A stretch of 64,000 nt of DNA, taken from contig NZ_JAGKSP010000019.1 in assembly GCF_017942085.1 (NCBI RefSeq), positions 1 to 64,000 of the forward strand. Reading direction: 5' to 3'. Below are positions 27,224 to 35,825 of this stretch, piece by piece. This stretch comes from Paenibacillus lignilyticus. GTDB taxonomy: Bacteria > Bacillota > Bacilli > Paenibacillales > Paenibacillaceae. The stretch's first letter is position 1. Each line of letters starts with the position of its first letter. A model generated the notes under the pieces. The model saw only the letters and a program-made list of their open reading frames with translations, did not search any database and was not told the origin of the DNA. Position numbers and translations under genes: made by a program.

Positions 27224-28186
27224 TTGGGTTTGAACAAAACAGCTGTAAAAACATGCGAAGAGCTTCTAAGAACGTTCCAGTCCTCGAGCGCTGTGCTGCG
27301 CGATGCGCAGAGGATCGTCTTTGCCGGCGCTGACGTTGAGGGCAAGGACGTTTACAATATTACCGCTCCGTTCACGGACGAAGGCGAACAAGTTATTGCG
27401 GGACGCGTAGAGTCGCGCGACAGCGAGCATTCGGATATTCTGTTCTTCACGGAGCAGAACGGAAGCTGGTCGCCGCGCGCCGGAGCGCCGACATTCCGCT
27501 TGCAAGATCCTTTCTTCACGCGAATCGCCGGCGAGCTCGTGCTCGGCGGCGTGGAAATTTTCCCTGATCCGCTGAAGCCGGATGCGCTGAAATGGCGAAC
27601 GGTCTTCTACCGCGGAGAGAATATCGCCTCGCTGCAGCCGTTCTTCAAAGGGCCTGACGGCATGAAGGATATTCGCCTCGTCGGGCTCACGGACGGTTCG
27701 ATCGGTGTCTTCACGCGTCCGCAGGGCGCGGACAAAGGGGGCCGGGGAAAAATCGGCTTCGTCCGCGTCGCATCTCTGGATGAGCTAACGGTCGATCGGA
27801 TTAACGAAGCGCCGCTGCTTGACGGACAGTTCACCGATGAAGAATGGGGCGGAGCCAATGAAGCCCACCTGCTTCGGAACGGACTGGTTGGCGTACTCGG
27901 CCACATCGCTTCCTTCGACGAACAAGGGGACCGTCATTATTACCCGATGGCATTCGTCTTCGATCCAGCGGACGAGACCTTCTCGGATATGGAGCTGATC
28001 GCCGTTCGCGCCGCATTTCTGCCGGGCCCGTCGAAGCGCCCGGATCTGCAGGACGTTGTCTTCAGCGGCGGCCTTGTACGCCAGGGAGACGGAACAGCGG
28101 TCCTGTACGCCGGTATAAGCGACGCAGAAGCGCAACGGATCACCATCGCAGATCCGTTCGCACGGTTTGAACACGAAATTGCTTGA
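27224..28186 (+). CDS. DUF1861 family protein
   Basis: 320 residues starting at TTG with GGAGAGGAG about 9 bp ahead. Soluble and beta-rich (NITAPFTDEGEQVIAGRVE; RLQDPFFTRIAGELVLGG). It matches what I know of the DUF1861 (MTP-1) family, whose genes commonly sit beside GH130 phosphorylases; no reaction is established here. Position between the importer and the phosphorylase suggests a role in handling the imported mannoside. Confidence 0.75.
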   Translation: MGLNKTAVKTCEELLRTFQSSSAVLRDAQRIVFAGADVEGKDVYNITAPFTDEGEQVIAGRVESRDSEHSDILFFTEQNGSWSPRAGAPTFRLQDPFFTRIAGELVLGGVEIFPDPLKPDALKWRTVFYRGENIASLQPFFKGPDGMKDIRLVGLTDGSIGVFTRPQGADKGGRGKIGFVRVASLDELTVDRINEAPLLDGQFTDEEWGGANEAHLLRNGLVGVLGHIASFDEQGDRHYYPMAFVFDPADETFSDMELIAVRAAFLPGPSKRPDLQDVVFSGGLVRQGDGTAVLYAGISDAEAQRITIADPFARFEHEIA

Positions 28187-28206
28187 TAAGGGAGTTATCG
28201 ATTTAG

Positions 28207-29271
28207 ATGAACGTATACCGCTATGAAGAAAACCCATTGCTGACGCCTCTCGACGTGAAACCGCACCGTGACAATTTCGAGGTCATCGGCGCGTTCAACG
28301 CCGGCATCGCCTCCTACAATAATGAAATCATTATGCTGCTCCGCGTGGCAGAACGGCCGATCAGCCCTGATCCGGACATCGTGCTGGCACCGGTCTATAA
28401 TACGGCAACGCAAGATCTGGACCTGATCGAGCTTCGGCTGGATGACGAGCGCTACGACTTCTCCGACCCGCGCGTTATCAGAAACAAGTCAAAAAGCGCA
28501 ACGTTCGAGTATCTTACCTCGATTTCCTATCTGCGGATCGCGCGCAGCAAGGATGGCCACCGTTTCACTGTCGACGAGAAGCCGTTCGTGTATCCGTCGC
28601 ATTCGCTTGAAACGTTCGGGGTCGAGGATCCGCGCATTACGCAGATCGGCGACACGTATTACATCTACTACTCCGCCGTAAGTCCGGTCGGCGTCGGCGA
28701 GTCGATGGTATCCACGACCGACTTTGTGAACACCACTTACCACGGCATGATTTTCGGGCCGGATAACAAAGACGTGCTTATTTTCCCGGAGAAGGTAAAC
28801 GGCAAATATTACGCGCTTCACCGTCCGACGACCAAGAGCACCGGCAATCCGGAAATGTGGATCGCGGAGTCGGATAACCTGCTGTACTGGGGCAATCACA
28901 AGCATCTGATCGGTCTTCGCGAAGGCATGTGGGACAGCGGCCGCATTGGCGGCGGCTGCGTGCCGTTTAAAACCGAACGCGGCTGGCTGGAGCTTTACCA
29001 TGGCGCGACGCTCGAGCATCGCTATTGCATGGGGGCCGTGCTGCTTGATTTGAACGACCCGTCGAAAGTGATCGCCCGCTCGGGCAAACCGATTCTGGAG
29101 CCGGAAGCCGACTACGAGAAAAAAGGCTTCTTCGGAGACGTCGTCTTCGCCTGCGGCGCACTTGTGGAAGGCGATGTCGTCAAGATGTACTATGGCGTCG
29201 CAGATACGTCCATGGCGGCCTGTGAGCTGAGCCTGCAGGAGATTTTGGACAGCTTGGAACCGGTCGTATAA
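28207..29271 (+). CDS. GH130 mannoside phosphorylase
   Basis: 354 residues, five-bladed propeller. The N-terminal NPLLTP...FNAGIA pattern and FGVEDPRITQIGDTYYIYYS, with Asp141 as the expected proton donor, are GH130 features. GRIGGGCVPFKTERGWLELYHG carries the phosphate/sugar-binding segment. It would split beta-linked manno-oligosaccharides with phosphate to mannose-1-phosphate. Beta-1,2 or beta-1,4 linkage specificity cannot be fixed from sequence. Cytoplasmic; last gene of the LacI-controlled operon. Confidence 0.88.
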   Translation: MNVYRYEENPLLTPLDVKPHRDNFEVIGAFNAGIASYNNEIIMLLRVAERPISPDPDIVLAPVYNTATQDLDLIELRLDDERYDFSDPRVIRNKSKSATFEYLTSISYLRIARSKDGHRFTVDEKPFVYPSHSLETFGVEDPRITQIGDTYYIYYSAVSPVGVGESMVSTTDFVNTTYHGMIFGPDNKDVLIFPEKVNGKYYALHRPTTKSTGNPEMWIAESDNLLYWGNHKHLIGLREGMWDSGRIGGGCVPFKTERGWLELYHGATLEHRYCMGAVLLDLNDPSKVIARSGKPILEPEADYEKKGFFGDVVFACGALVEGDVVKMYYGVADTSMAACELSLQEILDSLEPVV

Positions 29272-29287
29272 CAAACTGCTAAATAGA

Positions 29288-29324
29288 AGAACCTCCGGGA
29301 CGATGGTGTCCCGGAGGTTCTTTT
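29288..29324 (+). terminator. Terminator of the mannoside operon
   Basis: AGAACCTCCGGGAC pairs with GTCCCGGAGGTTCT across GATGGT, followed by TTTGTTT. Confidence 0.92.
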
Positions 29325-29346
29325 GTTTCTGAAGGAAAGGCATTCC

Positions 29347-30300
29347 TCACCGTGATGCTTCCGCTGCCACAATAGTTTGAAACAACTTGAGCGCTTCCGC
29401 CTTCGTTTCTTCTCCTAAATCATCCTGAATCCACACGTTTCGAGCACACTCAATCAAGTCCTGAAGAACTCTTTCTAAGCGATAGTAGGCGAGCACTTCC
29501 TCATCCACCTCAGCGGCTCCGTATCCTTCGAAAAAAGCTTGGGCATGCGGATGGCCGACAAAGATGAAATCACGCTCTTTGGGAGCGAGCATCACCTCGT
29601 CCCAATCGATAACAAACAGTTGCCCTGCCTGATCTCGAATCACATTGGCCGGATGCAGATCCGCGTGACAGATGACATGCGGGATCTTTCGAGATTGAAG
29701 CGTCCCCGCCAGCTTTTCCAGTGCGGTCAACTTGCTGAGTATCGTCAATCTATGCTCTATCCAAGAAGCATGAAGTGTACGATCCAATGTGCTTCCGCCT
29801 TCAAAGCGTGCAAGCTGCTCCTCGAAGGTTCTTATCCATCGCACATATTCCGTGGGATCAAAGGTCTCCTCTCGGAGCGACATCCCTCCTTCAGGCGGGA
29901 TAATGATCTTGTGAATCCTTTGCAGAATGGCCCCGAGCTTACTCCACTGCTCTGCTGTCATCCCTTCGAAGCTTGAATCCCCATCGATAAAGGGATAAAG
30001 CACGACCGTCCAATCCTCTACATAGGTCCATAAGGCACCGCTCCCAGTCGAAATGGGCGCCACGACACCTGTAATCCCCTGATCGTTGAGATAGCGAGGA
30101 ACGAGATATTGCGGTTCATATAACGATCTGGACGTGACTTTGACCAGATAGGCATCCCCCTGCTCGCTAACCGCATGATACACGGCGGAACTGTAATCAA
30201 GCCCCAATGGAAGGAATGCTATTGTCGCGGGAGTCCAGTCATACTGCTCTTGTAGGCAGGATTGAAGGTGTTCCTCTGAAATCCTCGGTGAATTACGCAT
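29347..30300 (-). CDS. Aminoglycoside phosphotransferase (APH) family kinase
   Basis: 317 residues. N-lobe with GDAYLVKV (ATP-binding Lys); the catalytic loop CHADLHPANVI supplies the HxDxxxxN set, and FVIDWDEVMLAPKERDF is the metal-binding loop. The pattern resembles the APH(9)/spectinomycin phosphotransferase branch, but many relatives phosphorylate other small molecules. Single gene convergent with the mannoside operon. Confidence 0.8.
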   Translation of the reverse strand: MRNSPRISEEHLQSCLQEQYDWTPATIAFLPLGLDYSSAVYHAVSEQGDAYLVKVTSRSLYEPQYLVPRYLNDQGITGVVAPISTGSGALWTYVEDWTVVLYPFIDGDSSFEGMTAEQWSKLGAILQRIHKIIIPPEGGMSLREETFDPTEYVRWIRTFEEQLARFEGGSTLDRTLHASWIEHRLTILSKLTALEKLAGTLQSRKIPHVICHADLHPANVIRDQAGQLFVIDWDEVMLAPKERDFIFVGHPHAQAFFEGYGAAEVDEEVLAYYRLERVLQDLIECARNVWIQDDLGEETKAEALKLFQTIVAAEASR

Positions 30301-30414
30301 GGCTTCGTTTATCCCTTCCTATAAATGCTCTTACTCACACTCTTTCTTAGTTCATTTGTAAGGCACGATCCTTAATCTCCTGTACCAGATCGTGAAAGGA
30401 ACGTAGGAAACTAC

Positions 30415-31383
30415 TCAATGAAAGTTCAAATTAGCTAAACGCTCTTCCATAATCACGCGCAGTTCCTTAGGAATCCGTACAAACTCGACCCCTCTCCCCA
30501 AAAACAAAAGCCAATCCGCATAATACGCCAGCGCCTCGTCATCCGTCACATCCAGCTGCACATTGAAATTCCCGCTCGACTGAAACATCCCGGTAAGAGA
30601 CAAAATGATCCCCGGCGGGTGCATACGCTTAAAGCGCTGAATCCCGGTCGCATCAAGCTTCACAACAAGATTGGACTCGCGTGCGCGAAGCCGTTTTTTA
30701 TTTACTATTTCTTGCTCGGACCACTTCATCTCCCGCTCCGAAATGGCCGAATCCCGGAGCATCTCAACTGGCAAATAGCGAAACTCGTCCGTATCGAAAT
30801 CATAAACCTCGACCAACCACTGCGCGTTCGAGTTAAAAATATGCAGCAAAAAAACGTCCAGCAGCTGCGGCCAGCCCAGACTCAGCTCATAGGTCACGCG
30901 CAAATGCTTATCCCGCACTGCAAGCGAAATCAGCTGGTTCAGCTCCGGAGGCGCCGCATCATCGAGCTCCAACAGGTTCGGATTGGCAGGGTTTGTATTT
31001 TCAAAAAGCAAGATATTATTCAGCTCAATCAGCTCGTCTTGCTGGGTCTGCGATGCGATGCCAATGAGTTTTTCAGTGATGGAGCGACGGTTCTGCAGAT
31101 AAGGCAGCTGCGAATTCTTCGAGGCGATAAAGCTGATAAATATCGCTTTCAGCTCTTCCGTCGTAAAGCGGGCTGCGGGCAGATACTGATTTTGCAAGAC
31201 GTTGTAACCGCCGCCGCGTCCAAGCTCGGTCGTCAGCGGGAAACCCATCGCCTGTATCTCGTTAACGTCGCGAATCGCCGTCGCACGGGAAATCTTGAAC
31301 TCCCGCTGAATCTCGGCAATCGTAAAATGCGCCCGGTTATTGATGTAGCGCATGATCAGGTTCACTCGTTCTGTTTTCTTCAT
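30415..31383 (-). CDS. YafY-type HTH/WYL-domain transcriptional regulator
   Basis: 322 residues: an N-terminal winged HTH (FTIAEIQREFKISRATAIRD) and a WYL ligand-binding domain in the centre and C terminus (LRVTYELSLGWPQL...QWLVEVYD). Divergent from two GyrI-like genes. A palindrome TGTATC-N-GATACA between them is the likely operator. WYL domains sense nucleotides or other small ligands. Confidence 0.88.
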   Translation of the reverse strand: MKKTERVNLIMRYINNRAHFTIAEIQREFKISRATAIRDVNEIQAMGFPLTTELGRGGGYNVLQNQYLPAARFTTEELKAIFISFIASKNSQLPYLQNRRSITEKLIGIASQTQQDELIELNNILLFENTNPANPNLLELDDAAPPELNQLISLAVRDKHLRVTYELSLGWPQLLDVFLLHIFNSNAQWLVEVYDFDTDEFRYLPVEMLRDSAISEREMKWSEQEIVNKKRLRARESNLVVKLDATGIQRFKRMHPPGIILSLTGMFQSSGNFNVQLDVTDDEALAYYADWLLFLGRGVEFVRIPKELRVIMEERLANLNFH

Positions 31384-31390
31384 GATTTTA

Positions 31391-31451
31391 TTGTATCAAA
31401 AAGGTAGCAAAATTAAATGTATCACTTTTTGATACATTCGGGAAATAGAAT
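31391..31451. promoter_or_regulatory. Operator region between WYL regulator and GyrI-like genes
   Basis: ATGTATCACTTTTTGATACA at 31417-31436 is an inverted repeat; TTGTATCAAAAAGG at 31391-31404 repeats one half with its A tract. A TAGAAT -10-like element follows at 31446-31451, so bound protein would cover the promoter of the plus-strand operon. Confidence 0.65.
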
Positions 31452-31490
31452 CAATCTTGTAAAAAGAAATCCCACAGAGGAGAGAACAAT

Positions 31491-31970
31491 ATGACTAACT
31501 ACTCCATCCGAACCATATCAGAAAACTACAAAATGACCGCTTTCGGTGTTACACTTGAAGACTACAACGACTGGGCAGGCAATGCAGCAAAAACCGCGGC
31601 CAAAAAAGCGGAAATCACGGAAAACGGCAAGCTTGCTGCACTTCTCGCGCTCGCCGACGGGCAAGAATACCAAATCAACTACGCCATCGACCGCAAGGCT
31701 TGGCGCGGATTCGGCGTGATGGGCGAGTTCGACGTGGAAGGCGCGGTCGTTCTCGATTTCCTCGCCGGCGACTACCTCGTCGTGCCTGGCACAGGCGCTG
31801 ACAGAGATCACCTTGCCGACGAAATCACAGGCAGCGTCTTCGGCGGCATGCTGCAAGAAATCACAGCATACAAATACGTCGGTCCCGGTAACTCAACGTT
31901 CGTCAAAGCAGATGAAAACGGTGAATTCTACGGCGAGATGTGGCTTCGCGCAAAAAAAGTCGAAGAGTAA
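31491..31970 (+). CDS. GyrI-like effector-binding protein, copy 1
   Basis: 159 residues, cytoplasmic, no HTH. Matches the GyrI-like small-molecule-binding fold seen alone beside WYL/AraC regulators (NYSIRTISENYKMTAFGVTL at the N terminus; GEFYGEMWLRAKK at the end). Starts after GAGGAGAGAAC. Probably a stand-alone drug- or metabolite-binding domain induced through the neighbouring regulator. Confidence 0.75.
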   Translation: MTNYSIRTISENYKMTAFGVTLEDYNDWAGNAAKTAAKKAEITENGKLAALLALADGQEYQINYAIDRKAWRGFGVMGEFDVEGAVVLDFLAGDYLVVPGTGADRDHLADEITGSVFGGMLQEITAYKYVGPGNSTFVKADENGEFYGEMWLRAKKVEE

Positions 31971-31983
31971 AAGGAGCACTCGT

Positions 31984-32460
31984 ATGGCAGCGTACACGCT
32001 TGAACGCAAAAAATCATTCACATTGACCGCGTATGGGTTTTCCATCCAGTCGAATTTTCAAGATATGCCGGCTCTGCAAAAGGAAAAAGCCGAGTTCTGG
32101 GGCAAACTCAAAGCCGACGGGCGATTCAATAAGCTCAAAGACGCCGCAAAAGACGATCGCGAATGGTCCGTCAATGAGGTGTATCAAGGCAAACCGTGGA
32201 ATTATTTCGCGGTAGAAGCCGGCAAATCAGTGGCTGACGCAACGCGTATCATCGAGTTTCCGGAGAGCGAGTATATCGTGCTCGCAGGAAATGGCGACAA
32301 GGAAACGTTGTTTGATCAGCTGACCTACCGTGCGTTTGGCGAAGTCTTGGCTCAAATCACTGATTATGCTTACATCGGCGGCCCAAATGCAACGTATCGC
32401 AAAGATAACGGCGACGGCACTTTCTACGGCGAATTTTGGGTACCTGTTGTTAAAAGATAA
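31984..32460 (+). CDS. GyrI-like effector-binding protein, copy 2
   Basis: 158 residues from ATG 31984 (AAAAGGAGCAC ahead). Paralogue of the preceding gene with the same order of elements: KSFTLTAYGFSIQSNF, a central NEVYQGKPWNYFAVEAG, and an ending GTFYGEFWVPVVKR. The two genes are 13 bp apart and form an operon. Confidence 0.75.
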   Translation: MAAYTLERKKSFTLTAYGFSIQSNFQDMPALQKEKAEFWGKLKADGRFNKLKDAAKDDREWSVNEVYQGKPWNYFAVEAGKSVADATRIIEFPESEYIVLAGNGDKETLFDQLTYRAFGEVLAQITDYAYIGGPNATYRKDNGDGTFYGEFWVPVVKR

Positions 32461-32502
32461 GATCGGCGGCCTTCGATGATCGAAATCGTTTCTATCCGGC
32501 AA

Positions 32503-32546
32503 AAAAAGTATGGAACCGGTGCGAATGCGCTGGTTCCATACTTTTT
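32503..32546. terminator. Bidirectional terminator
   Basis: AAAAAGTATGGAACC pairs with GGTTCCATACTTTTT, with an inner GTGCG/TGCGC stem. It lies between the convergent GyrI-like and TerC genes. Confidence 0.92.
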
Positions 32547-32577
32547 ACTGCCTCTATGCTCTTGTCTACCCCATCCC

Positions 32578-33351
32578 TTAAGTATGGCTCGTCTCCGTAG
32601 CTTTGTTGCCGGGTGCAAACCAACCAATCACGGCGACGGCAACCAAGACAGCATAAAAGGTTAACGTCCACCCCGTGCTATGAGGGAAATCGTGATCGAA
32701 AACGCCAATATCGTCATGGGCCAGCGTAATTACAGCAAGCTTTACCCCCACCCAAGCAACGATCACGTAAGCCGTTGTCTCCAGCGCCGGCCGTTGACCG
32801 AGCAGTTTTACAAACCAAGTAGCAGCATATTTGATTAAAACCAATCCGGCAATTCCGCCAAGCACCACTACAATAAACTGCCCCCCGTCCATGCCTCCGA
32901 ACTCTCTGAGCGGGGAATCCGGCAGGCCAAGTGCAAGCGCGACCGCGGCAAGAATGGAATCAATCGCAAACGCGAGATCAGCCAGCGCAATCTTTCCTAC
33001 AGTTGGCCAAAAGCCTTTCCCTGCTGCTTCTTTCTTTTCTTCCTTGCGCATGCTTTCATTCTTTTTACCGAATTTCGCTTGGATGATGTGCTTTAGGCCC
33101 AGGTATAGAAGATAGGCTGCGCCGATCGCCTGCACCTGCCACACATTAGCAATAAAGGAAATCGCGAATAGAGCGGCAAAACGAAAGACAAACGCCATAA
33201 TGATCCCATAATTGATCGCTCGTTTCTTCTGTTCTTCCGGCAACTGCTTTGCAATGACCGCCAACACGAGAGCATTATCGGCCGACAACAAACCTTCCAA
33301 ACCGATTAGAATTAGTAACGCCCATGCATACTCCAACCACAATGAGTCCAA
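32578..33351 (-). CDS. TerC family membrane protein, probable manganese exporter (YkoY/YceF type)
   Basis: 257 residues. The TTG at 33351 is chosen because GGGGGAG lies 7 bp ahead; the in-frame TTG at 33393 lacks a ribosome site. Seven to eight membrane helices with the TerC motifs EGLLSADNALVLA and LADLAFAIDSILAAVAL, whose Asp/Asn residues bind metal. Family members in Bacillus export Mn2+ and help load secreted metalloenzymes. I see no yybP-ykoY riboswitch in its leader, only a strong hairpin. Confidence 0.88.
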   Translation of the reverse strand: MDSLWLEYAWALLILIGLEGLLSADNALVLAVIAKQLPEEQKKRAINYGIIMAFVFRFAALFAISFIANVWQVQAIGAAYLLYLGLKHIIQAKFGKKNESMRKEEKKEAAGKGFWPTVGKIALADLAFAIDSILAAVALALGLPDSPLREFGGMDGGQFIVVVLGGIAGLVLIKYAATWFVKLLGQRPALETTAYVIVAWVGVKLAVITLAHDDIGVFDHDFPHSTGWTLTFYAVLVAVAVIGWFAPGNKATETSHT

Positions 33352-33410
33352 CTTGATTCTCCCCCTAAACCGTGATAAATTTTCAACCACCAAAGATATA
33401 TGTGCAATAG

Positions 33411-33509
33411 CTATACGTAAAAGTCTCCGATTGATTTCAACTTTTTCATTAAAACGATCCCCGAACCTTCGGCGATCGTTTTAAACATTTCACCTATTTT
33501 AGCCATCAT
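33411..33509 (-). CDS. Possible 32-residue leader peptide upstream of terC-like gene
   Basis: Opens ATG ATG GCT at 33509 and ends TAG at 33411. The product is a plausible amphipathic peptide (MAKIGEMFKTIAEGSGIVL, then MKKLKSIGDFYV) but no ribosome site is visible. The hairpin at 33451-33482 lies within it. Could be chance. Confidence 0.25.
   Translation of the reverse strand: MMAKIGEMFKTIAEGSGIVLMKKLKSIGDFYV
33451..33482 (-). terminator. Terminator-like hairpin in the terC-like leader
   Basis: AAAACGATC...GATCGTTTT with an inner CCGAA/TTCGG stem, 100 bp upstream of the TTG start. Either a terminator for an upstream transcript or an attenuator of the terC-like gene. Confidence 0.55.
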
Positions 33510-33556
33510 GTTCAGTACTTAGCCATGAAAGATCATCATTCCATTTTCACCGGCAC

Positions 33557-33593
33557 AAAAAAAATCCCGATGATCGGTAACCCATCATCGGGA
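33557..33593 (-). terminator. Terminator of the small zinc-ribbon gene
   Basis: TCCCGATGAT pairs with ATCATCGGGA; on the minus strand it is followed by eight T residues. Confidence 0.9.
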
Positions 33594-33639
33594 CATTATT
33601 TTTCAGTTCCTATCTAACGCATTATTCAGGTTCGCAGGT

Positions 33640-33843
33640 TCAGGTGGCGGTAGAATGTGTTGTCAAGTCAACCTCTTGCGGCATGAATAAATCATTCAAT
33701 GAACTTAGCGATCCATCCTTTTCAACCTGATATACATCGAGCTTCTCGCCGTGGAGGCTCATTTCGATACAACAATTCCAGCAGAAATATTGATGAGGAC
33801 CAATCCTTCCGATATCGATGGAGTTACAATTAATGCATTTCAT
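33640..33843 (-). CDS. Small zinc-ribbon protein
   Basis: 67 residues from ATG 33843, with AAAGGAG about 9 bp ahead. Four Cys in MKCINCNSIDIG and YFCWNCCIEMS form a CxxC-x15-18-CxxC zinc ribbon; the tail is acidic. Small proteins of this kind are common in Bacillales. Function unknown. Confidence 0.75.
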   Translation of the reverse strand: MKCINCNSIDIGRIGPHQYFCWNCCIEMSLHGEKLDVYQVEKDGSLSSLNDLFMPQEVDLTTHSTAT

Positions 33844-33993
33844 TGGAAAGTGCTCCTTTCTTGGCATTTTGGTATTACTAATAGAGTTGCCGAATTACGG
33901 CGAGAATAAACGAGCTAATCGTACAAAATTGCTAGAGTTTAAGAATGAACTAGATCGGACAATATCAGCGTAACCGCAACTGTTTCCTTCCTA

Positions 33994-34030
33994 AATCAAG
34001 CCGGATCGACTAGGTCGACCCGGCTTGATT
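33994..34030 (-). terminator. Terminator downstream of the azoreductase pair
   Basis: AATCAAGCCGG pairs with CCGGCTTGATT, with an inner TCGAC/GTCGA stem. Located 50 bp past the stop of the second azoreductase gene. Confidence 0.7.
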
Positions 34031-34081
34031 CTGATAATTCTGGTGCAGAAGCTTGGTATATTCAGTTCCGGCTAGAAATGG

Positions 34082-34765
34082 TTAGAATGTCTTTGCTATT
34101 TCACGCGCTTTTCGGATCGTCTTGTCTATAATCATCTTCGCTTGACCGGAAGCTGATGCCGTGCCTTCCACAAAGATCCCTTCCAAGGTCGGAACGCCAA
34201 GAAATTTCATGATTACGTTCAGGTGGCGATGCCCCATTTCGAAAGCGGCAAAGTCCGATCCAGGCGACAATACGCTTCCGCTGGCTTGGATATGAACCGC
34301 TTTTTTATTGTTTAATAATCCAACCGGCCCTTTTCCGGGGACATACTGAAATGTTTTCCCTGCTACGCAGATGGAATCGATATAGGCCTTTAATACAGGC
34401 GGAAATGAAAAGTTCCAAATCGGATTCACAAAAATATATTTATCTACTTCCACAAACTGATTAACAAGCTCGTTCAGGCGATCGATTTTGGTTTGTTCTG
34501 CAGTGGATAATGGCTTGCCTTCCCCTGCTTTCTTCCAACCGTTCATTACATCGGCATCGATCTCCGGAATGTTCGATTTATATAGATCAAGGTGAATCAC
34601 TTCATCGTTAGGATTTGCTTTTCGGTAAGTCTCTATAAATGCAGCGCCAACGGACATACTATATGAAGTGTCTTCGTTTTTGGGATGAGCCGTTATATAC
34701 AACACTTTTTCTTTACGGCCATGGCCATTATTAGAGCTGAATATTTTTTTAAGAAGTTGGATCAC
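34082..34765 (-). CDS. azoR: FMN-dependent NADH-azoreductase, copy 2
   Basis: 227 residues from GTG 34765 (AAGGAG 10 bp ahead). Flavodoxin-like fold with [17 protein letters not shown] as phosphate loop, [19 protein letters not shown] and [11 protein letters not shown] around the flavin site. It has about 18 extra basic residues at the N terminus relative to its neighbour. Reduces quinones and azo bonds with NADH. Tandem paralogue of 34788-35426. Confidence 0.88.
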   Translation of the reverse strand: MIQLLKKIFSSNNGHGRKEKVLYITAHPKNEDTSYSMSVGAAFIETYRKANPNDEVIHLDLYKSNIPEIDADVMNGWKKAGEGKPLSTAEQTKIDRLNELVNQFVEVDKYIFVNPIWNFSFPPVLKAYIDSICVAGKTFQYVPGKGPVGLLNNKKAVHIQASGSVLSPGSDFAAFEMGHRHLNVIMKFLGVPTLEGIFVEGTASASGQAKMIIDKTIRKAREIAKTF

Positions 34766-34787
34766 GTTAACTTGACTCCTTCAATAC

Positions 34788-35426
34788 TTAGAATGTTTTT
34801 GCCAGCTTCCAAGCTTGCTGAATGGCATTTTCTTTAATTTGGCGAGCTTGGTCCGCTGCAGCCGCCATGCCTTCTACGAAGATAGCCTCAAAGCTCGGGA
34901 CACCGATGAATTTCATAATAACGTCCAAATGACGATGACCGATTTCGAAATCTGCATAATCGGAGCCTGGCGACAATACGCTTCCACTAGCTTGAATGTG
35001 GATGGCTTTTTTGTTGTCCAGAAGACCGACAGGACCTTTTTCCGTATATTTAAAGGTTTTTCCGGCAACGCAAATCGAGTCAATGTATGCTTTCAAGACC
35101 GGAGGATAAGAGAAGTTCCATGTCGGGTTTACGAATACATATTTGTCTGCTTCTACGAATTGATCCACCAACTCGCCAAGTCGAGCGACTTTCGCTTGTT
35201 CCGCGCTCGTTAATTGATCGAATGCCGTTCCGGACCCCAGCTTCTCCCAAGCGCTAAATACGTCAGCATCGATGCGCGGGATATCCATCTTGAACAAGTC
35301 GAGATGTACGATATCGTCGTTCGGATTGGCTGCCGTATAGGCCTCGAGAAATTGTTTACCAACCGCCAAGCTGTACGAGGCTTCGGTTTCATTCGGATGT
35401 GCGGTGATATACAAAACAGTGGACAT
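34788..35426 (-). CDS. azoR: FMN-dependent NADH-azoreductase, copy 1
   Basis: 212 residues from ATG 35426 (GAAGGA 8 bp ahead). Same motifs as its neighbour: [60 protein letters not shown]. First gene of the pair, 22 bp apart, so they form one operon. Confidence 0.9.
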   Translation of the reverse strand: MSTVLYITAHPNETEASYSLAVGKQFLEAYTAANPNDDIVHLDLFKMDIPRIDADVFSAWEKLGSGTAFDQLTSAEQAKVARLGELVDQFVEADKYVFVNPTWNFSYPPVLKAYIDSICVAGKTFKYTEKGPVGLLDNKKAIHIQASGSVLSPGSDYADFEIGHRHLDVIMKFIGVPSFEAIFVEGMAAAADQARQIKENAIQQAWKLAKTF

Positions 35427-35625
35427 AATCATAATCCTTCTTTCATTTTTTATTCGGAATTTATCCGTTCACGTCTATTGCTCATAGACGCTTATAACTT
35501 TTTATTAAGCTCCTTACTTTTTGTATGTTACTATATAATATATAAATCGGTCAATTACAAATTTATCCCTTTTCGCAATCGCATCATCCTCGCAATTACG
35601 ATCAAAGCTGGATTTTGCAAAGAAA

Positions 35626-35652
35626 AAACGGATGGCTGCACGCCATCCGTTT
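35626..35652. terminator. Bidirectional terminator
   Basis: AAACGGATGGC pairs with GCCATCCGTTT over a TGCAC loop, between the azoreductase promoter region and the gene fragment at 35661-35807. Confidence 0.8.
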
Positions 35653-35660
35653 CATTATCA

Positions 35661-35807
35661 TTATTTAATACGCACCAATCGCTCCGCGATGAACTGCATC
35701 GCTTTGCGGTTTTGGTCTCCGGTGACCGTATGCCGTACTGTTGATAACAAACGATGTAATGATTTTGCTATGTACTTATAAAAAGGCGATGTGTCTGCTC
35801 CATAAAC
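35661..35807 (-). pseudogene. C-terminal fragment of an alpha/beta-hydrolase-like protein
   Basis: Reads about 48 residues with no start codon (VYGADTSPFYKYIAKSLHR ... AMQFIAERLVRIK) and then stops at a proper terminator. The pattern matches the last strand and helix of alpha/beta hydrolases of the kind that end GxxH-xxxAxxLAxxLxxF, but the catalytic His position reads Gln-Asn. The upstream part of the gene is gone. Confidence 0.4.
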
Positions 35808-35825
35808 CTATTTCGTACAAAGCTT

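Noticed and set aside
33352-33393. TTG start at 33393 for the terC-like gene
   Set aside because: The in-frame TTG at 33351 has GGGGGAG 7 bp ahead and gives a protein start that fits TerC homologues better.
33352-33640. yybP-ykoY manganese riboswitch upstream of the terC-like gene
   Set aside because: The conserved loop sequences of that riboswitch are absent; only two terminator-type hairpins are present.
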